Assembly: GCA_966250015.1 (NCBI GenBank) | Contig: CBINFS010000039.1 | Location: forward strand, 1 to 34,761 | DNA: 34,761 bases | Origin: CBINFS01 sp966250015 | GTDB taxonomy: Bacteria > Bacteroidota > Rhodothermia > Rhodothermales > DASSAV01 | Direction: 5' to 3' | Shown here: positions 17,117-25,602 of the stretch, one piece after another | How positions within the stretch are numbered: the first letter of the stretch is position 1 | Layout: each line of letters begins with the position of its first letter | Program-made: the position numbers and the translations under genes | The notes under the pieces: model-generated | Databases searched by the model: none | What the model saw: the letters and a program-made list of their open reading frames with translations, nothing else | What the model was told of the DNA's origin: nothing

Positions 17117-17178
17117 GAACGAGGAGAATCGGGTTTTGTGTATTTCAAAGTGCAGGATCACGCTCTGACGATTTTATC

Positions 17179-17221
17179 AAATAAATTGACAAATCGTAAC
17201 AAAATATTTATCAATTTATTT
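17179..17221. promoter_or_regulatory. AT-rich inverted repeat, probable ROK operator over a TTGACA box
   Basis: AAATAAATTGA (17179-17189) and TCAATTTATTT (17211-17221) are a perfect 11-bp inverted repeat separated by 21 bases, in the only strongly AT-rich stretch of the area. ROK repressors such as Mlc, NagC and XylR bind AT-rich palindromes. The left arm overlaps TTGACA (17186-17191), a perfect -35 hexamer; the best -10 with a 17-base spacer is TATCAA (17209-17214), which lies in the right arm. The site is midway between the divergent ROK and TonB receptor genes, so it is well placed to control both. Confidence 0.55.
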
Positions 17222-17379
17222 TATTAATTCAAGACCGATGGGAGTCTCCACTACCGCGTTACATGGTCTTTACAATTTTTTTCCAGCCCCTAACTCGGGG
17301 TGACCGGCTATGGTCACTTCATCACCCGGCTGAGCATCCGGAAGACGCTCATTTCGATTCTGTCACCCGCTGAAACACA

Positions 17380-18624
17380 ATGCTGGTTGGAACCAATCTC
17401 GAATACACCAAGCTCTACAATTACCGGATCGTGCTGGAAACGATCCGGCTTCGCGGCCCGGTATCTCGAGCGGAAATTGCCAGGCTGACCGAGCTTACGG
17501 CGCAGACGATCACAAATATCACGAGAAAGCTCGCCGAAGTCAACCTCATTCAGGATGCCCACAAACAGCGTGAGGGTAGGGGGGCGCCATCGACGCTTTT
17601 GACCCTCAATCCGGAAGGCGCCTTTGCCGTGGGACTGGACCTGGACAAGGATCACCTGACTGGCGTTCTAATGGATTTTGTCGGCCGGGTGCGGCAACGG
17701 ATGCACTACGACCTGAATTTCCCATTGCCGGAAGAGGCCATCGAGCTGCTCGAAAAGACGGCACGTGAGCTCATCCGCAGAGAAGGGTTGGACCTCAAGG
17801 TTTTATCCGGAGTCGGAGTGGGTTTGCCCGGGCCGCTCGACATCAAGAAGGATCATAGTGTCAGTAACTTCGTCAACCCAAGCGCATTTCCCGGCTGGAA
17901 GAACGTACCTGTGGCTGAGATCCTGTCGCGGCGGCTCGAGCTTCCGGTCTTTTTGGAGAACAACGCGACCGCTGCGGCGGTTGGGGAGCGTTGGTACGGC
18001 GCCGGGCAGGACATCAAGACCTTCTTTTACGTTTACTTTGGCGCCGGGCTCGGTGGCGGGCTGATCATCGACGGCCAGCCGTTCGAAGGTCACACTGGAA
18101 ACGCCGGAGAGCTGGGGTTTTACCCTTCACAGGGTGACGATGACACGGACCCCACCGAAGAGCGCCCGCACCTGGGCTTGTACTTCAACCTCCCCCGGCT
18201 TTATCGAAGACTGCAGGAACAGGGGATTACCGTTCGGGAGCCTCAGGGATTGGAGGCTCTGTATGAGCAGGAGAACCCCTACCTCTTGTCGTGGATCGAA
18301 AAGGCTGCCGACCACCTGGCTCCGATTCTTCTCGCAATAGAATACGTGGTCGATCCCGAGGCCTTCTTTTTTGGCGGAAGGCTTCCGGCTCCCATCATCA
18401 AGGCGATGATGCGTCGGTTGAAACAAACGTTACCCAAGCTTCGGATGGAGGGCAAGGCGAGTGCTCCGGCGCTGCTTTTTGCCACATCCGGAGTGGATGC
18501 TGCTGCGCTCGGGGTAGCGACGATTCCTATGTACTCATCCTTCGCCCCAACGCCCGGTGTGCTACTGAAGCGTACGGGGGCGATGCAGAGCGCCGCTTTT
18601 ACTGCCACCCCGCCCCTCTCTTAA
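17380..18624 (+). CDS. ROK-family transcriptional regulator
   Basis: A 414-residue NagC/XylR-type regulator. An N-terminal winged helix-turn-helix (about 8-65: GPVSRAEIARLTELTAQTIT, then VNLIQDAHKQREGRGAPS) precedes a ROK sugar-binding fold with GVGVGLPGPLD, LPVFLENNATAAAVGERW and FGAGLGGGLIIDG. The catalytic Asp of ROK kinases (NDAN) is Asn195 here, and the zinc motif CxCGxxGCxE and its preceding His are absent (GELGFYPSQGDDD), so it should sense a ligand without kinase activity or structural zinc. Divergent from the TonB receptor, and upstream of galT, it is the probable regulator of the mannan genes, presumably sensing a mannose- or glucose-derived sugar. The ATG at 17380 gives a complete HTH. 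The ligand is unknown. Confidence 0.88.
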   Translation: MLVGTNLEYTKLYNYRIVLETIRLRGPVSRAEIARLTELTAQTITNITRKLAEVNLIQDAHKQREGRGAPSTLLTLNPEGAFAVGLDLDKDHLTGVLMDFVGRVRQRMHYDLNFPLPEEAIELLEKTARELIRREGLDLKVLSGVGVGLPGPLDIKKDHSVSNFVNPSAFPGWKNVPVAEILSRRLELPVFLENNATAAAVGERWYGAGQDIKTFFYVYFGAGLGGGLIIDGQPFEGHTGNAGELGFYPSQGDDDTDPTEERPHLGLYFNLPRLYRRLQEQGITVREPQGLEALYEQENPYLLSWIEKAADHLAPILLAIEYVVDPEAFFFGGRLPAPIIKAMMRRLKQTLPKLRMEGKASAPALLFATSGVDAAALGVATIPMYSSFAPTPGVLLKRTGAMQSAAFTATPPLS

Positions 18625-18797
18625 CGCCATCCGTTAAGGCTACCCATCACTGGCCGATACAAATTCGAGATGATTTAATATCAGGTGCGGAAAGCCCCTG
18701 TCACAGGTTCGTTACATCCGCTGCCAAAATCGATGGACCGGACGGAGATATTTCGCGAGGCCAGGTCGGAGTTTTCGAGTAAGGGGTTTGACGCTCA

Positions 18798-19811
18798 ATG
18801 AAGCCAGCGCATTTGAAAGGGGAAGTCAGGCAGGACAAGGTTACCAAGGAGTGGGTGATTTTCGCGCCGGGACGGGGCCTACGGCCGCACGACTTCAAAA
18901 ACATCTCAATTCCAAAGCCGGAAAGGCCTTCGTACGTACATACCTGTCCATTTTGCAGTGGGAACGAATCCCGGCTCGAGGCTATCCTCTTTGAATCGGC
19001 ATCTTTTGAGAACGGCGGCTGGCAGACGCGTGTCGTACCGAATTTGTATCCCGCATTGACGAACGAGGGCAACGGCACGAGGAAAATGGACGGGATATAC
19101 CTGTCGATGGACGGGTTTGGATCGCACGAAGTGGTGATCGACAGCCCTCTGCATAACGAGAGCATAGCGTCGATGGATGCCGTCCACGTACGCTCGTTGA
19201 TCGATACCTACCACGCCCGGTACAACGTTCATCACCAGGACCAACGGAACCAACTCATTCTCATTTTCCGAAACAGTGGGCCGCGAGCGGGGGCGTCGAT
19301 GGAGCATCCGCATTCGCAGATCGTCAGCGCAGGCTTTATCCCTCGGTGGATCCGATGGCGAAATTTTGAGGCGCAACGCTATTTCGACGAGCTCGGCCGG
19401 TGCGTCTACTGCGACATTTTAGCTTATGAGGGCGAGTGTGGAAAGCGTGTCATTTTCGAGAACGGCTCCTTCTTGTCCTTCATCCCATATGCGGCAGAGG
19501 TGCCCTTCGAAGTATGGATCCTGCCGAAGCGGCATCACCCGAGCTTCGGGCAAATAACCGACGCCGAAAAGACAGACCTGGCGGCGGCCTTGCATTTCGT
19601 CATGCGCCGACTGGCGGAAAAGCTGAACGATCCGGATTACAATTATATTATATACTCGTCTTCACGCTACGGAAACGCTCCACAGCTGCATTGGTACCTT
19701 CGTGTAAGGCCCCGTCTGGTGACGAGGGCCGGTTTTGAGATCGGATCCGGTATGAGGATCAATCCATCACTGCCAGAACTCGACGCAGCTTTTCTGACCG
19801 ATAGGGGTTGA
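18798..19811 (+). CDS. galT: galactose-1-phosphate uridylyltransferase
   Basis: A 337-residue enzyme of the Leloir pathway exchanging UMP between UDP-glucose and galactose-1-phosphate. It has CPFC (zinc-site pair), NLYPAL, GSHEVVIDSPLH, the active-site EHPHSQIV with His170 and His172 (nucleophilic histidine), a second CVYC pair and VPFEVWILPKRHHPSF. Length fits the family (about 330-350). Good AAGGGG ribosome-binding site upstream. It follows the ROK gene by 173 bases on the same strand. In a mannan locus it fits metabolism of galactose side chains of galactomannan; no alpha-galactosidase is present in the window, so that part is inference. Related adenylyltransferases of the same fold are the main alternative. 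Confidence 0.9.
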   Translation: MKPAHLKGEVRQDKVTKEWVIFAPGRGLRPHDFKNISIPKPERPSYVHTCPFCSGNESRLEAILFESASFENGGWQTRVVPNLYPALTNEGNGTRKMDGIYLSMDGFGSHEVVIDSPLHNESIASMDAVHVRSLIDTYHARYNVHHQDQRNQLILIFRNSGPRAGASMEHPHSQIVSAGFIPRWIRWRNFEAQRYFDELGRCVYCDILAYEGECGKRVIFENGSFLSFIPYAAEVPFEVWILPKRHHPSFGQITDAEKTDLAAALHFVMRRLAEKLNDPDYNYIIYSSSRYGNAPQLHWYLRVRPRLVTRAGFEIGSGMRINPSLPELDAAFLTDRG

Positions 19812-19964
19812 TCGCTGGATACTATCCGGCGGGTCGTGGCGGCTCAATCAAGTATAAAAACTCCGTCCGGTAAAGAATCTTTTTTCACCGCGGACTGGTT
19901 TCGGGCTTCGTGTCGTAATTCATATGCTACGGTTGACCGTCAAAAACGCAGATCGTTGATCTCT

Positions 19965-21029
19965 ATGTGGATCTGGATATTCATTATCACCGCTGTTCTG
20001 TTCTGGCTATTCCTTACGGCACGTTATGAAGCGAAGCGCGCCCGAAAAACCACGGACCGGATGGGTTTTCTCTCCGAAGTGCCGGAGCTCAACCCGGAGG
20101 CATCTACCACGGAATCCGTTGTGAGAACAGATGCTGACGAATTACCCTTCGAGCCGAGCAGGGCTACCTCTCAAAATCACGAATACACGGTAGAATGGAT
20201 TGACGCCGGGCTCGTGGATGGAAGTTGGGTAGATGGATTCAGGTCGGAAGGGTACGGCTCCGTCATCCTCAAGCAAGGCGACGAGATTCTCTGGGAAAAA
20301 CAGGTCGAGCGGCCTGCCAACGCTGCCGTTGCGAATGACGGCAGGGTTTCGGTTGAGGACAGGCTTTTTGGTAGCGGTCTGCGAAGCGCTTTTTACGTTT
20401 TCGACCGGGACGGATCGGTTGCCGTCCAACAACGCCTCGCTGCAAAGGGGTTGAGGAGCGGCATCACGCCGGACGGCTCCCTGGCGTGGGTTTCGACTGC
20501 GACGTCGACGATCGCCCGCGATTCGAGGAAGTTGCTCCTGTTTTCTGTGCCAAAGCGCAAGCTCCTTTTTCGGAGAGACGAGCTCTGGGGATTCCCTCTT
20601 TCGATTACGGCCAGGGAGAATGAGCTGGAGGTCGTAACCGATCGTGGGACGACGTATCTGCTGTCTGAAGACGGTCAAATCCTCAACGAGCCGGAGGTGG
20701 AGGCCGAGATCGAGCAACGAGAGATCATGTCCGGCCAGCCCTGGCTGCTACTGGACGTGGTCGGAAGACGAATGGCAAAGCTGGGAAACGACATCTGTCT
20801 GCCCGAACATGCTAATGAACTGCTCGATTTACTGGATCAGGCGAGTAAAGACGTGCAGGACGAGCAGACACTGGGCCGGATCGAGCGGCGGCGGGGAGAG
20901 ATCCTGCTGGCGACGGGTGACAAAAAGGAGGCGCTGATGCACTTTTACCTCGCCGACGCCATCAGCCGGGAGGCGGAAGTAAAGGGGATTATCAGTCGAT
21001 TGGAGAAGGAGCTGAACGGCCCCGGTTGA
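19965..21029 (+). CDS. single-pass membrane protein with propeller-like and TPR-like regions, unknown function
   Basis: Not recognised as a known family. From the ATG at 19965 the product has 354 residues: an N-terminal transmembrane helix (IWIFIITAVLFWLFLTA, about 3-20) with basic residues behind it, a variable acidic linker, then about 200 residues of short beta-strand repeats of the kind seen in beta-propellers (GSVILKQGDEILWEKQV, SLAWVSTATS, RGTTYLLSEDGQIL). A short helical, TPR-like end (RRRGEILLATGDKKEALMHF) follows. An in-frame GTG at 19836 would add 43 residues lacking signal character, so I prefer 19965, which places the helix at the N-terminus; the start is uncertain. It follows galT by 150 bases on the same strand. 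It could be a scaffold or sensor; no catalytic motif is visible. Confidence 0.65.
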   Translation: MWIWIFIITAVLFWLFLTARYEAKRARKTTDRMGFLSEVPELNPEASTTESVVRTDADELPFEPSRATSQNHEYTVEWIDAGLVDGSWVDGFRSEGYGSVILKQGDEILWEKQVERPANAAVANDGRVSVEDRLFGSGLRSAFYVFDRDGSVAVQQRLAAKGLRSGITPDGSLAWVSTATSTIARDSRKLLLFSVPKRKLLFRRDELWGFPLSITARENELEVVTDRGTTYLLSEDGQILNEPEVEAEIEQREIMSGQPWLLLDVVGRRMAKLGNDICLPEHANELLDLLDQASKDVQDEQTLGRIERRRGEILLATGDKKEALMHFYLADAISREAEVKGIISRLEKELNGPG

Positions 21030-21062
21030 TTCCGTTATTGCATATGACACATCAATTTTGCA

Positions 21063-21875
21063 TCACGATCGAGTAGAAGGCGGTACACTGGCACGAGTGG
21101 CGCCGGTGGTAAATCCGCCGTCGACGAGCAGGATCTGGCCGGTGACGTACGCGGACGCATCCGAGGCGAGGAAAACGACGGCGCCGTCGAGGTCGTCGGG
21201 TTTGCCCGGGCGTCCGAGCGGTATGCGGTCGGTGAGGTAGCGCAACCACTCATCATTTTCGTAGAGCACGGCATTCTGCGCGGTTTTGAACCAGCCGGGC
21301 GCGAGTACGTTGACCGTGATCCCGTAGCGCCCCCATTCGGCGGCGAGCGCACGGGTCATTTGCAATACGCCGCCCCGGCTTGCGGTATAGGGGACGATGC
21401 CTTCCATCCCAAACACGCTCGTGCAGGAGCCGATGTTGATAATCCTGCCGTAGCCCTGAGCGATCATGTGCTTTGCAACAGCGCGGGCGCAGAAAAACTG
21501 GCCTTTCAGGTTGGTATCGAGGACCGTATCCCAGTCGTCCCACGTGACCTCCGTCGCGGGCTTCCTAATGTTGAGGCCGGCGTTATTGACCAGGACGTCG
21601 ACGTGGCCGTAGTGCTCGATCGATGCGGACGTCATTTCTTCGATGGACTCTTCGGATCGTACGTCCAACCTGACCGGAAGGGCACGGCGGCCGAGTGATT
21701 CGATCTCGCGTTTGAAGTCCACCAGTGAATCGACGTTGCGGCTCGTAATGACGAGGTCTGCGCCAGCCCTTGCGAGGGCGCGGCCGAAATACTGGCCCAG
21801 GCCACGGCTTGCGCCCGTGATGATTGCCACTTTTCCCGTTAGGTCGAAGAGAGGTGGTTGCATCTCGTTGGACAT
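21063..21875 (-). CDS. SDR oxidoreductase with Arg in place of the catalytic Lys
   Basis: A 270-residue classical short-chain dehydrogenase: TGASRGLG cofactor loop (20-27), NNAG (97-100), Asn122, Ser150 and Tyr163. The active-site Lys of YxxxK is Arg167 (PYTASRGGV; the codon is CGG, read directly). A C-terminal Rossmann helix and FLASDASAYVTGQILLVDGG follow. Relatives include gluconate 5-dehydrogenase/5-ketogluconate reductase and 3-oxoacyl-ACP reductase. The gene starts one base after the stop of the zinc alcohol dehydrogenase gene, so they are translated as a pair, with the nitrilase-family gene upstream. The pair resembles idnD/idnO of the L-idonate pathway only in enzyme class. Whether the Arg keeps full activity is not known from sequence. 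Confidence 0.85.
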   Translation of the reverse strand: MSNEMQPPLFDLTGKVAIITGASRGLGQYFGRALARAGADLVITSRNVDSLVDFKREIESLGRRALPVRLDVRSEESIEEMTSASIEHYGHVDVLVNNAGLNIRKPATEVTWDDWDTVLDTNLKGQFFCARAVAKHMIAQGYGRIINIGSCTSVFGMEGIVPYTASRGGVLQMTRALAAEWGRYGITVNVLAPGWFKTAQNAVLYENDEWLRYLTDRIPLGRPGKPDDLDGAVVFLASDASAYVTGQILLVDGGFTTGATRASVPPSTRS

Positions 21876-21876
21876 A

Positions 21877-22908
21877 TCAGGGTTTCAAAATGATCTTGAT
21901 CAAGTTCTCTTTGCCGGCATGTAGACGATCAAAGCATTGTTGCCCTTCCGACAACGGCCGAATCTCGCTGATCAGAGGTTGCACCTGGATTTTCCCGGAT
22001 GACACGAGGCCCACGGCGTCGCGATACTCACCGCTGCTGGCGTATGAGCCGCGAAGCGTGAGCTCCCGGGAGATGATCTCCTGAACGTTGAGCTCTACGT
22101 TCGGGGTAAGATTACCAACGAGAATGACCTTACCTCCGGTTGCAGTGCAACGGATGGCCTGATGTAGAGTAGAAGCGAAGCCCACGACCTCGAAGGCAAC
22201 GTCGACACCTCGCCCATCCGTCAATTCGCCGATTTTATTGGGAAGATCGTCCGAATCCGGGTCGATGGCCACGTCGGCGCCCAGCTGCCGGGCCAGCTCG
22301 CGACGGAAGGGATTCGGGTCGGAAACGACGATGCGTCCGGCGCCCTGCGCTCTTGCCGCCTGAATGACGAAAAGACCGATAGTCCCGGCACCGACAACGA
22401 GAACGGTGTCGGCGAACGACAGCGTTGCCTGGTTGACTGCATGGAGGCCGATGGAAACTGGCTCGAGCATGGCAGCCTCCTCGAACGACAGTGTGTCCGG
22501 CATCCTTACCAGAGTCCAGGAGGGCAGGACAACGTATTCGGCCATGGCGCCCTGGCGTTTCATGCCGGGAATGGACACACCGAGCACCTGCCGATGAATA
22601 CAACGGTTGACCGCGCCTTTTCGACAGGCGTCGCACTGTCCGCAGTAAATCGTCGAATCGAAGCACACCCGCTCGCCCGGAACGAATCCCTTGACCTCAC
22701 TTCCGATGGAATGGACGACACCTGAGGCTTCGTGGCCCATCACGATGGGGGGTATGCGTCGGCCGGACTGGCCAGTGTACCCGTGTACGTCGGAGCCGCA
22801 GATACCCACAGCATGCACGCGCACGACCACGTCTTCCGGACCGGCGACAGGATCGGGAATGTCAGTATAATTGAACTTGTACGGTTTGGTGTGGACCAGT
22901 GCCTTCAC
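21877..22908 (-). CDS. zinc-dependent medium-chain alcohol/polyol dehydrogenase
   Basis: A 343-residue MDR-family dehydrogenase. Catalytic zinc residues Cys37 (VGICGSD), His59 and Glu60 (GHE), and a complete structural zinc lobe Cys89, Cys92, Cys95 and Cys103 (CGQCDACRKGAVNRC). The NAD(P) motif VVGAGTIGLFVIQ and the following DPNPFRR favour NAD. This is the pattern of sorbitol, L-idonate, threonine or (R,R)-butanediol dehydrogenases. The GTG at 22908 gives a normal length and avoids overlap with the nitrilase gene, which ends at 22938. It lies in the middle of a three-gene minus-strand operon. It likely oxidises a polyol or sugar acid to a keto compound; which one cannot be told. Confidence 0.85.
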   Translation of the reverse strand: MKALVHTKPYKFNYTDIPDPVAGPEDVVVRVHAVGICGSDVHGYTGQSGRRIPPIVMGHEASGVVHSIGSEVKGFVPGERVCFDSTIYCGQCDACRKGAVNRCIHRQVLGVSIPGMKRQGAMAEYVVLPSWTLVRMPDTLSFEEAAMLEPVSIGLHAVNQATLSFADTVLVVGAGTIGLFVIQAARAQGAGRIVVSDPNPFRRELARQLGADVAIDPDSDDLPNKIGELTDGRGVDVAFEVVGFASTLHQAIRCTATGGKVILVGNLTPNVELNVQEIISRELTLRGSYASSGEYRDAVGLVSSGKIQVQPLISEIRPLSEGQQCFDRLHAGKENLIKIILKP

Positions 22909-22937
22909 GGTTTTTTCGGATTTGTGGTGGAGAGGTG

Positions 22938-23894
22938 TTACTGCCCGAAACGTACGCGGCGGGTCGGGAGCTCCCGGCCGGTTTTTTCGACCAGCCTGGA
23001 ATAGAGGTCGGGGCGTCTCACGGTCATCCAGCGGCGGCCGGTGCAAAGCTCGAGCTCCCGCCCATCGAGGTCCGCAACGATCATGTCGTTTCCAATTTTG
23101 GTGCTTTCGACGATGATCTCTCCGTACGGGTCAAGGATCATGGCGTTTCCGGTGCGTACCTCCCCGTCGTCAAACCCGATGCCGTTGCTGAAGACGAGAA
23201 ACATCCCGTTGTCGTGGGCACGAGAGGGCAGCCAACGAAGGAGCCAGCCTCTCCCTTTCGGTCCACGGCATTCGTTTTCTATCGGTGTTGGATCTTCGTG
23301 TCGGCGAAACCAGAGCTCAGGATCGATCAGGCCCATGGCACGGGGACTTCTTGAATTGCAACCACCGGTCTGGTGTGGCGCGAGCAGGACGTCGGCCCCC
23401 ATCAGCGCAGTGATACGCGCGTTCTCAATGATGTTGTTGTCGTAGCAGATCAGGATACCCACACGTGCTCCCTGCGGTGTGTCGAACACGGTATACGAGT
23501 TGCCGGATGAGATGTACTCGCTAATGAAGGCGTGCAGCTTGCGGTGTTTGACGACCGAGCCGTCCGGCATCGCGACGACCCAGGTGTTGTAGAACGAACC
23601 GTCCGCATCTCGCTCGATGAGGCCTGCGCCTATCATCATCCGGTGGTTCCGGGCGAGGTCCAGGAGCTTTTTGGTAGAAGGACCGCCGGGAACGGGCTCT
23701 GAGAGGTCTTCGATCTCGTCTCGGGACAGGCGGCGTACGTGCCAGTACCCCGTGATGCACATCTCCGGGAACGCAATCAGCTCCACACGTCGTTCTGCCG
23801 CCTCCGAAACGAACGATTCGATGATCGAGAGGTTGTGCGCCTTATCACCGGCTGCATGCTCGAACTGAACGGAAGCCACTCGAAGGTTAAACAC
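22938..23894 (-). CDS. carbon-nitrogen hydrolase (nitrilase superfamily)
   Basis: A 318-residue CN-hydrolase with the complete triad Glu44 (AFPEM), Lys119 (KHRKL) and Cys150 (GILICYDNN). The fold is continuous, with the usual C-terminal DPYGEIIVES. The subfamily (omega-amidase, N-carbamoyl-putrescine or beta-ureidopropionase-like, or other amidases) cannot be fixed; the region FRRHEDPTPIENECRGPKGR is unusual and may define specificity. The start is a GTG at 23894, with the conserved strand beginning four residues later (LRVASVQFEH). It is the first gene of the operon with the zinc dehydrogenase and the SDR, so the substrate may be an amide or carbamate of a sugar acid or amino alcohol, but that is speculation. 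Confidence 0.85.
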   Translation of the reverse strand: MFNLRVASVQFEHAAGDKAHNLSIIESFVSEAAERRVELIAFPEMCITGYWHVRRLSRDEIEDLSEPVPGGPSTKKLLDLARNHRMMIGAGLIERDADGSFYNTWVVAMPDGSVVKHRKLHAFISEYISSGNSYTVFDTPQGARVGILICYDNNIIENARITALMGADVLLAPHQTGGCNSRSPRAMGLIDPELWFRRHEDPTPIENECRGPKGRGWLLRWLPSRAHDNGMFLVFSNGIGFDDGEVRTGNAMILDPYGEIIVESTKIGNDMIVADLDGRELELCTGRRWMTVRRPDLYSRLVEKTGRELPTRRVRFGQ

Positions 23895-24060
23895 GGCTGA
23901 TATCCGATTTTGATGGTAAAAAGGTAAAATCCTGGTTCGAAAGCCATATTATGGAGTCCGTGTAGCAGTAGGCGTGTTCTTACGTCGTACCGCGACGAAA
24001 CTGACCGGAACACCACGAGCAATCGATACAGGATACTAACAACGGGCGTATTTTGTCTTC

Positions 24061-25536
24061 ATGATCGAACGGTTTACCGACGAACTGGATGATTTTTTGT
24101 TGACCATCCGGTTTGTTGATTTCCTGGACATTTTCGTCGTAGCCACCATCATTTATTTGATCATGATGTGGCTGCGAGAGAGCACGTCCGAGAGCGCCAC
24201 GCGCAGGGCGATGGTCATATTATTGTTGTACATCGGCGTGAACCTGCTTGCGCGGCTGTACGACATGTACCTCTTTCAGCGCATCATGCAGGTGCTCGGA
24301 CTCGTCCTGCTGTTTGCAACCGTCGTCATCTTTCAGTCCGACATCCGGCGAATGCTCGACCGGCTCGCCACCTGGAACACGACGAGAGGGAAAGGTGGTC
24401 CGCGCCGTGTGATTCAGGTGGTGGACATCGTCACGGAAGCGGTAGCCCGCATGGCCGAAACCCGGACGGGCGCCATCATCGCGATAAAGGGGAAGGAGCC
24501 GTGGGAATACCACATTCAGGGCGGCATCGATCTTCGTGGGATCGTGAGCTTACCGCTGCTTTACAGCATTTTTCAGAAAGATACACCCGGTCACGACGGA
24601 GCGGTGCTCATAGAAGGCCACCACGTGATACGTTTTGCGGCCCATTTGCCTCTAGCTACGAACGTACCTGACGTGAGCCAATATGGCGGTACGCGTCATG
24701 CAGCGGCATTAGGACTCTCCGAGTTATGCGATGCGTTCGTGATTGCCGTTTCAGAAGAAAGGGGGACGATCAGCGTGGCCGAAAACGGCCGGATGGAGGA
24801 GGTCGCCACTGCCGGCGAGCTCAAGGTACGGCTCGACCGGTTCTGGCGGACGCACTACGCCGGCGTAAAAGACGTCAGGCGAATCTGGTTGACTCCGCGA
24901 AGCTTCCGGTTTGCCGTTCTCTCACTCGCCTTTGCGACGCTGCTATGGTTTCAGTTTGCCTATAGCCCCGATCAAATAACAAGGATCTACAACGTACCGG
25001 TGGAGTTCAGAAATCTCCCGCCAGACTGGGAAATCGTAGAGCCTTTACCTTCATTGCGGCAGGTATCGATCACGGGGTCGGAGCAGGCGTTTCAATTGAT
25101 CAATCCTGCTGACCTTGCCATTTCACTGGACATGTCCGATCCGGAACCGGGGTGGACTGAATTGGTGATATCGAGAGAGCACATCGAGCTGCCTCCCGGC
25201 CTCGAGCTCAATCGGATCGATCCGCCCGAACTGCAAATCAGGGCACGCCGTTTACAAAGGCTGGAATTACCCGTTGAGGTATCCACTCGCGGAACGTTAC
25301 CGGACGACTTGTCGCTCGTCGAGATCCGACCGGACCCCGATACCGTATCGGTCCTGGCGCCTGAGGAGATGACGAGGATACCGGACCGGATCTACACTGC
25401 ACCCATCAATTTGAGCCGCATTACCGAAACAGGCACGTACAGGGCCAGCCTCGAATTACCGGAAGGTGTGAGACTTCCACCGGACGCCGTCAACGAAGTC
25501 GGGGTTAGCGTTCGGGTGGCTCCTGTTGGGGAGTAA
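24061..25536 (+). CDS. cdaA: CdaA-type diadenylate cyclase fused to YbbR repeats
   Basis: A 491-residue membrane protein. Three N-terminal transmembrane helices (about 24-40, 52-70, 78-96), a DAC/DisA_N catalytic domain (about 105-270) and a fourth helix (about 283-300) are followed by two YbbR repeats (about 305-400 and 400-490). The first part is CdaA, which makes cyclic di-AMP from two ATP; the YbbR part is like its partner CdaR, normally a separate gene in the same operon. DGA is intact (179-181, HDGAVLIEG). The second catalytic motif GTRHRAA reads GTRHAAALGLSE: Arg212, His213, then Ala214. Start ATG 24061. The YbbR part should lie outside the cytoplasm. It is divergent from the nitrilase operon with 166 bases between. 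Confidence 0.9.
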   Translation: MIERFTDELDDFLLTIRFVDFLDIFVVATIIYLIMMWLRESTSESATRRAMVILLLYIGVNLLARLYDMYLFQRIMQVLGLVLLFATVVIFQSDIRRMLDRLATWNTTRGKGGPRRVIQVVDIVTEAVARMAETRTGAIIAIKGKEPWEYHIQGGIDLRGIVSLPLLYSIFQKDTPGHDGAVLIEGHHVIRFAAHLPLATNVPDVSQYGGTRHAAALGLSELCDAFVIAVSEERGTISVAENGRMEEVATAGELKVRLDRFWRTHYAGVKDVRRIWLTPRSFRFAVLSLAFATLLWFQFAYSPDQITRIYNVPVEFRNLPPDWEIVEPLPSLRQVSITGSEQAFQLINPADLAISLDMSDPEPGWTELVISREHIELPPGLELNRIDPPELQIRARRLQRLELPVEVSTRGTLPDDLSLVEIRPDPDTVSVLAPEEMTRIPDRIYTAPINLSRITETGTYRASLELPEGVRLPPDAVNEVGVSVRVAPVGE

Positions 25537-25602
25537 GCGAGGTATTTCGAGCAGCTTTTCTGTGTTTAGAAGTGTATAAGGCCGTGTGAATAAAGGGCTA
25601 AT

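Noticed and set aside
21063..23046. naming the dehydrogenase/SDR pair idnD/idnO
   Set aside because: Same enzyme classes, but no idonate-specific signature or neighbouring gluconate genes; the SDR has an altered active site.
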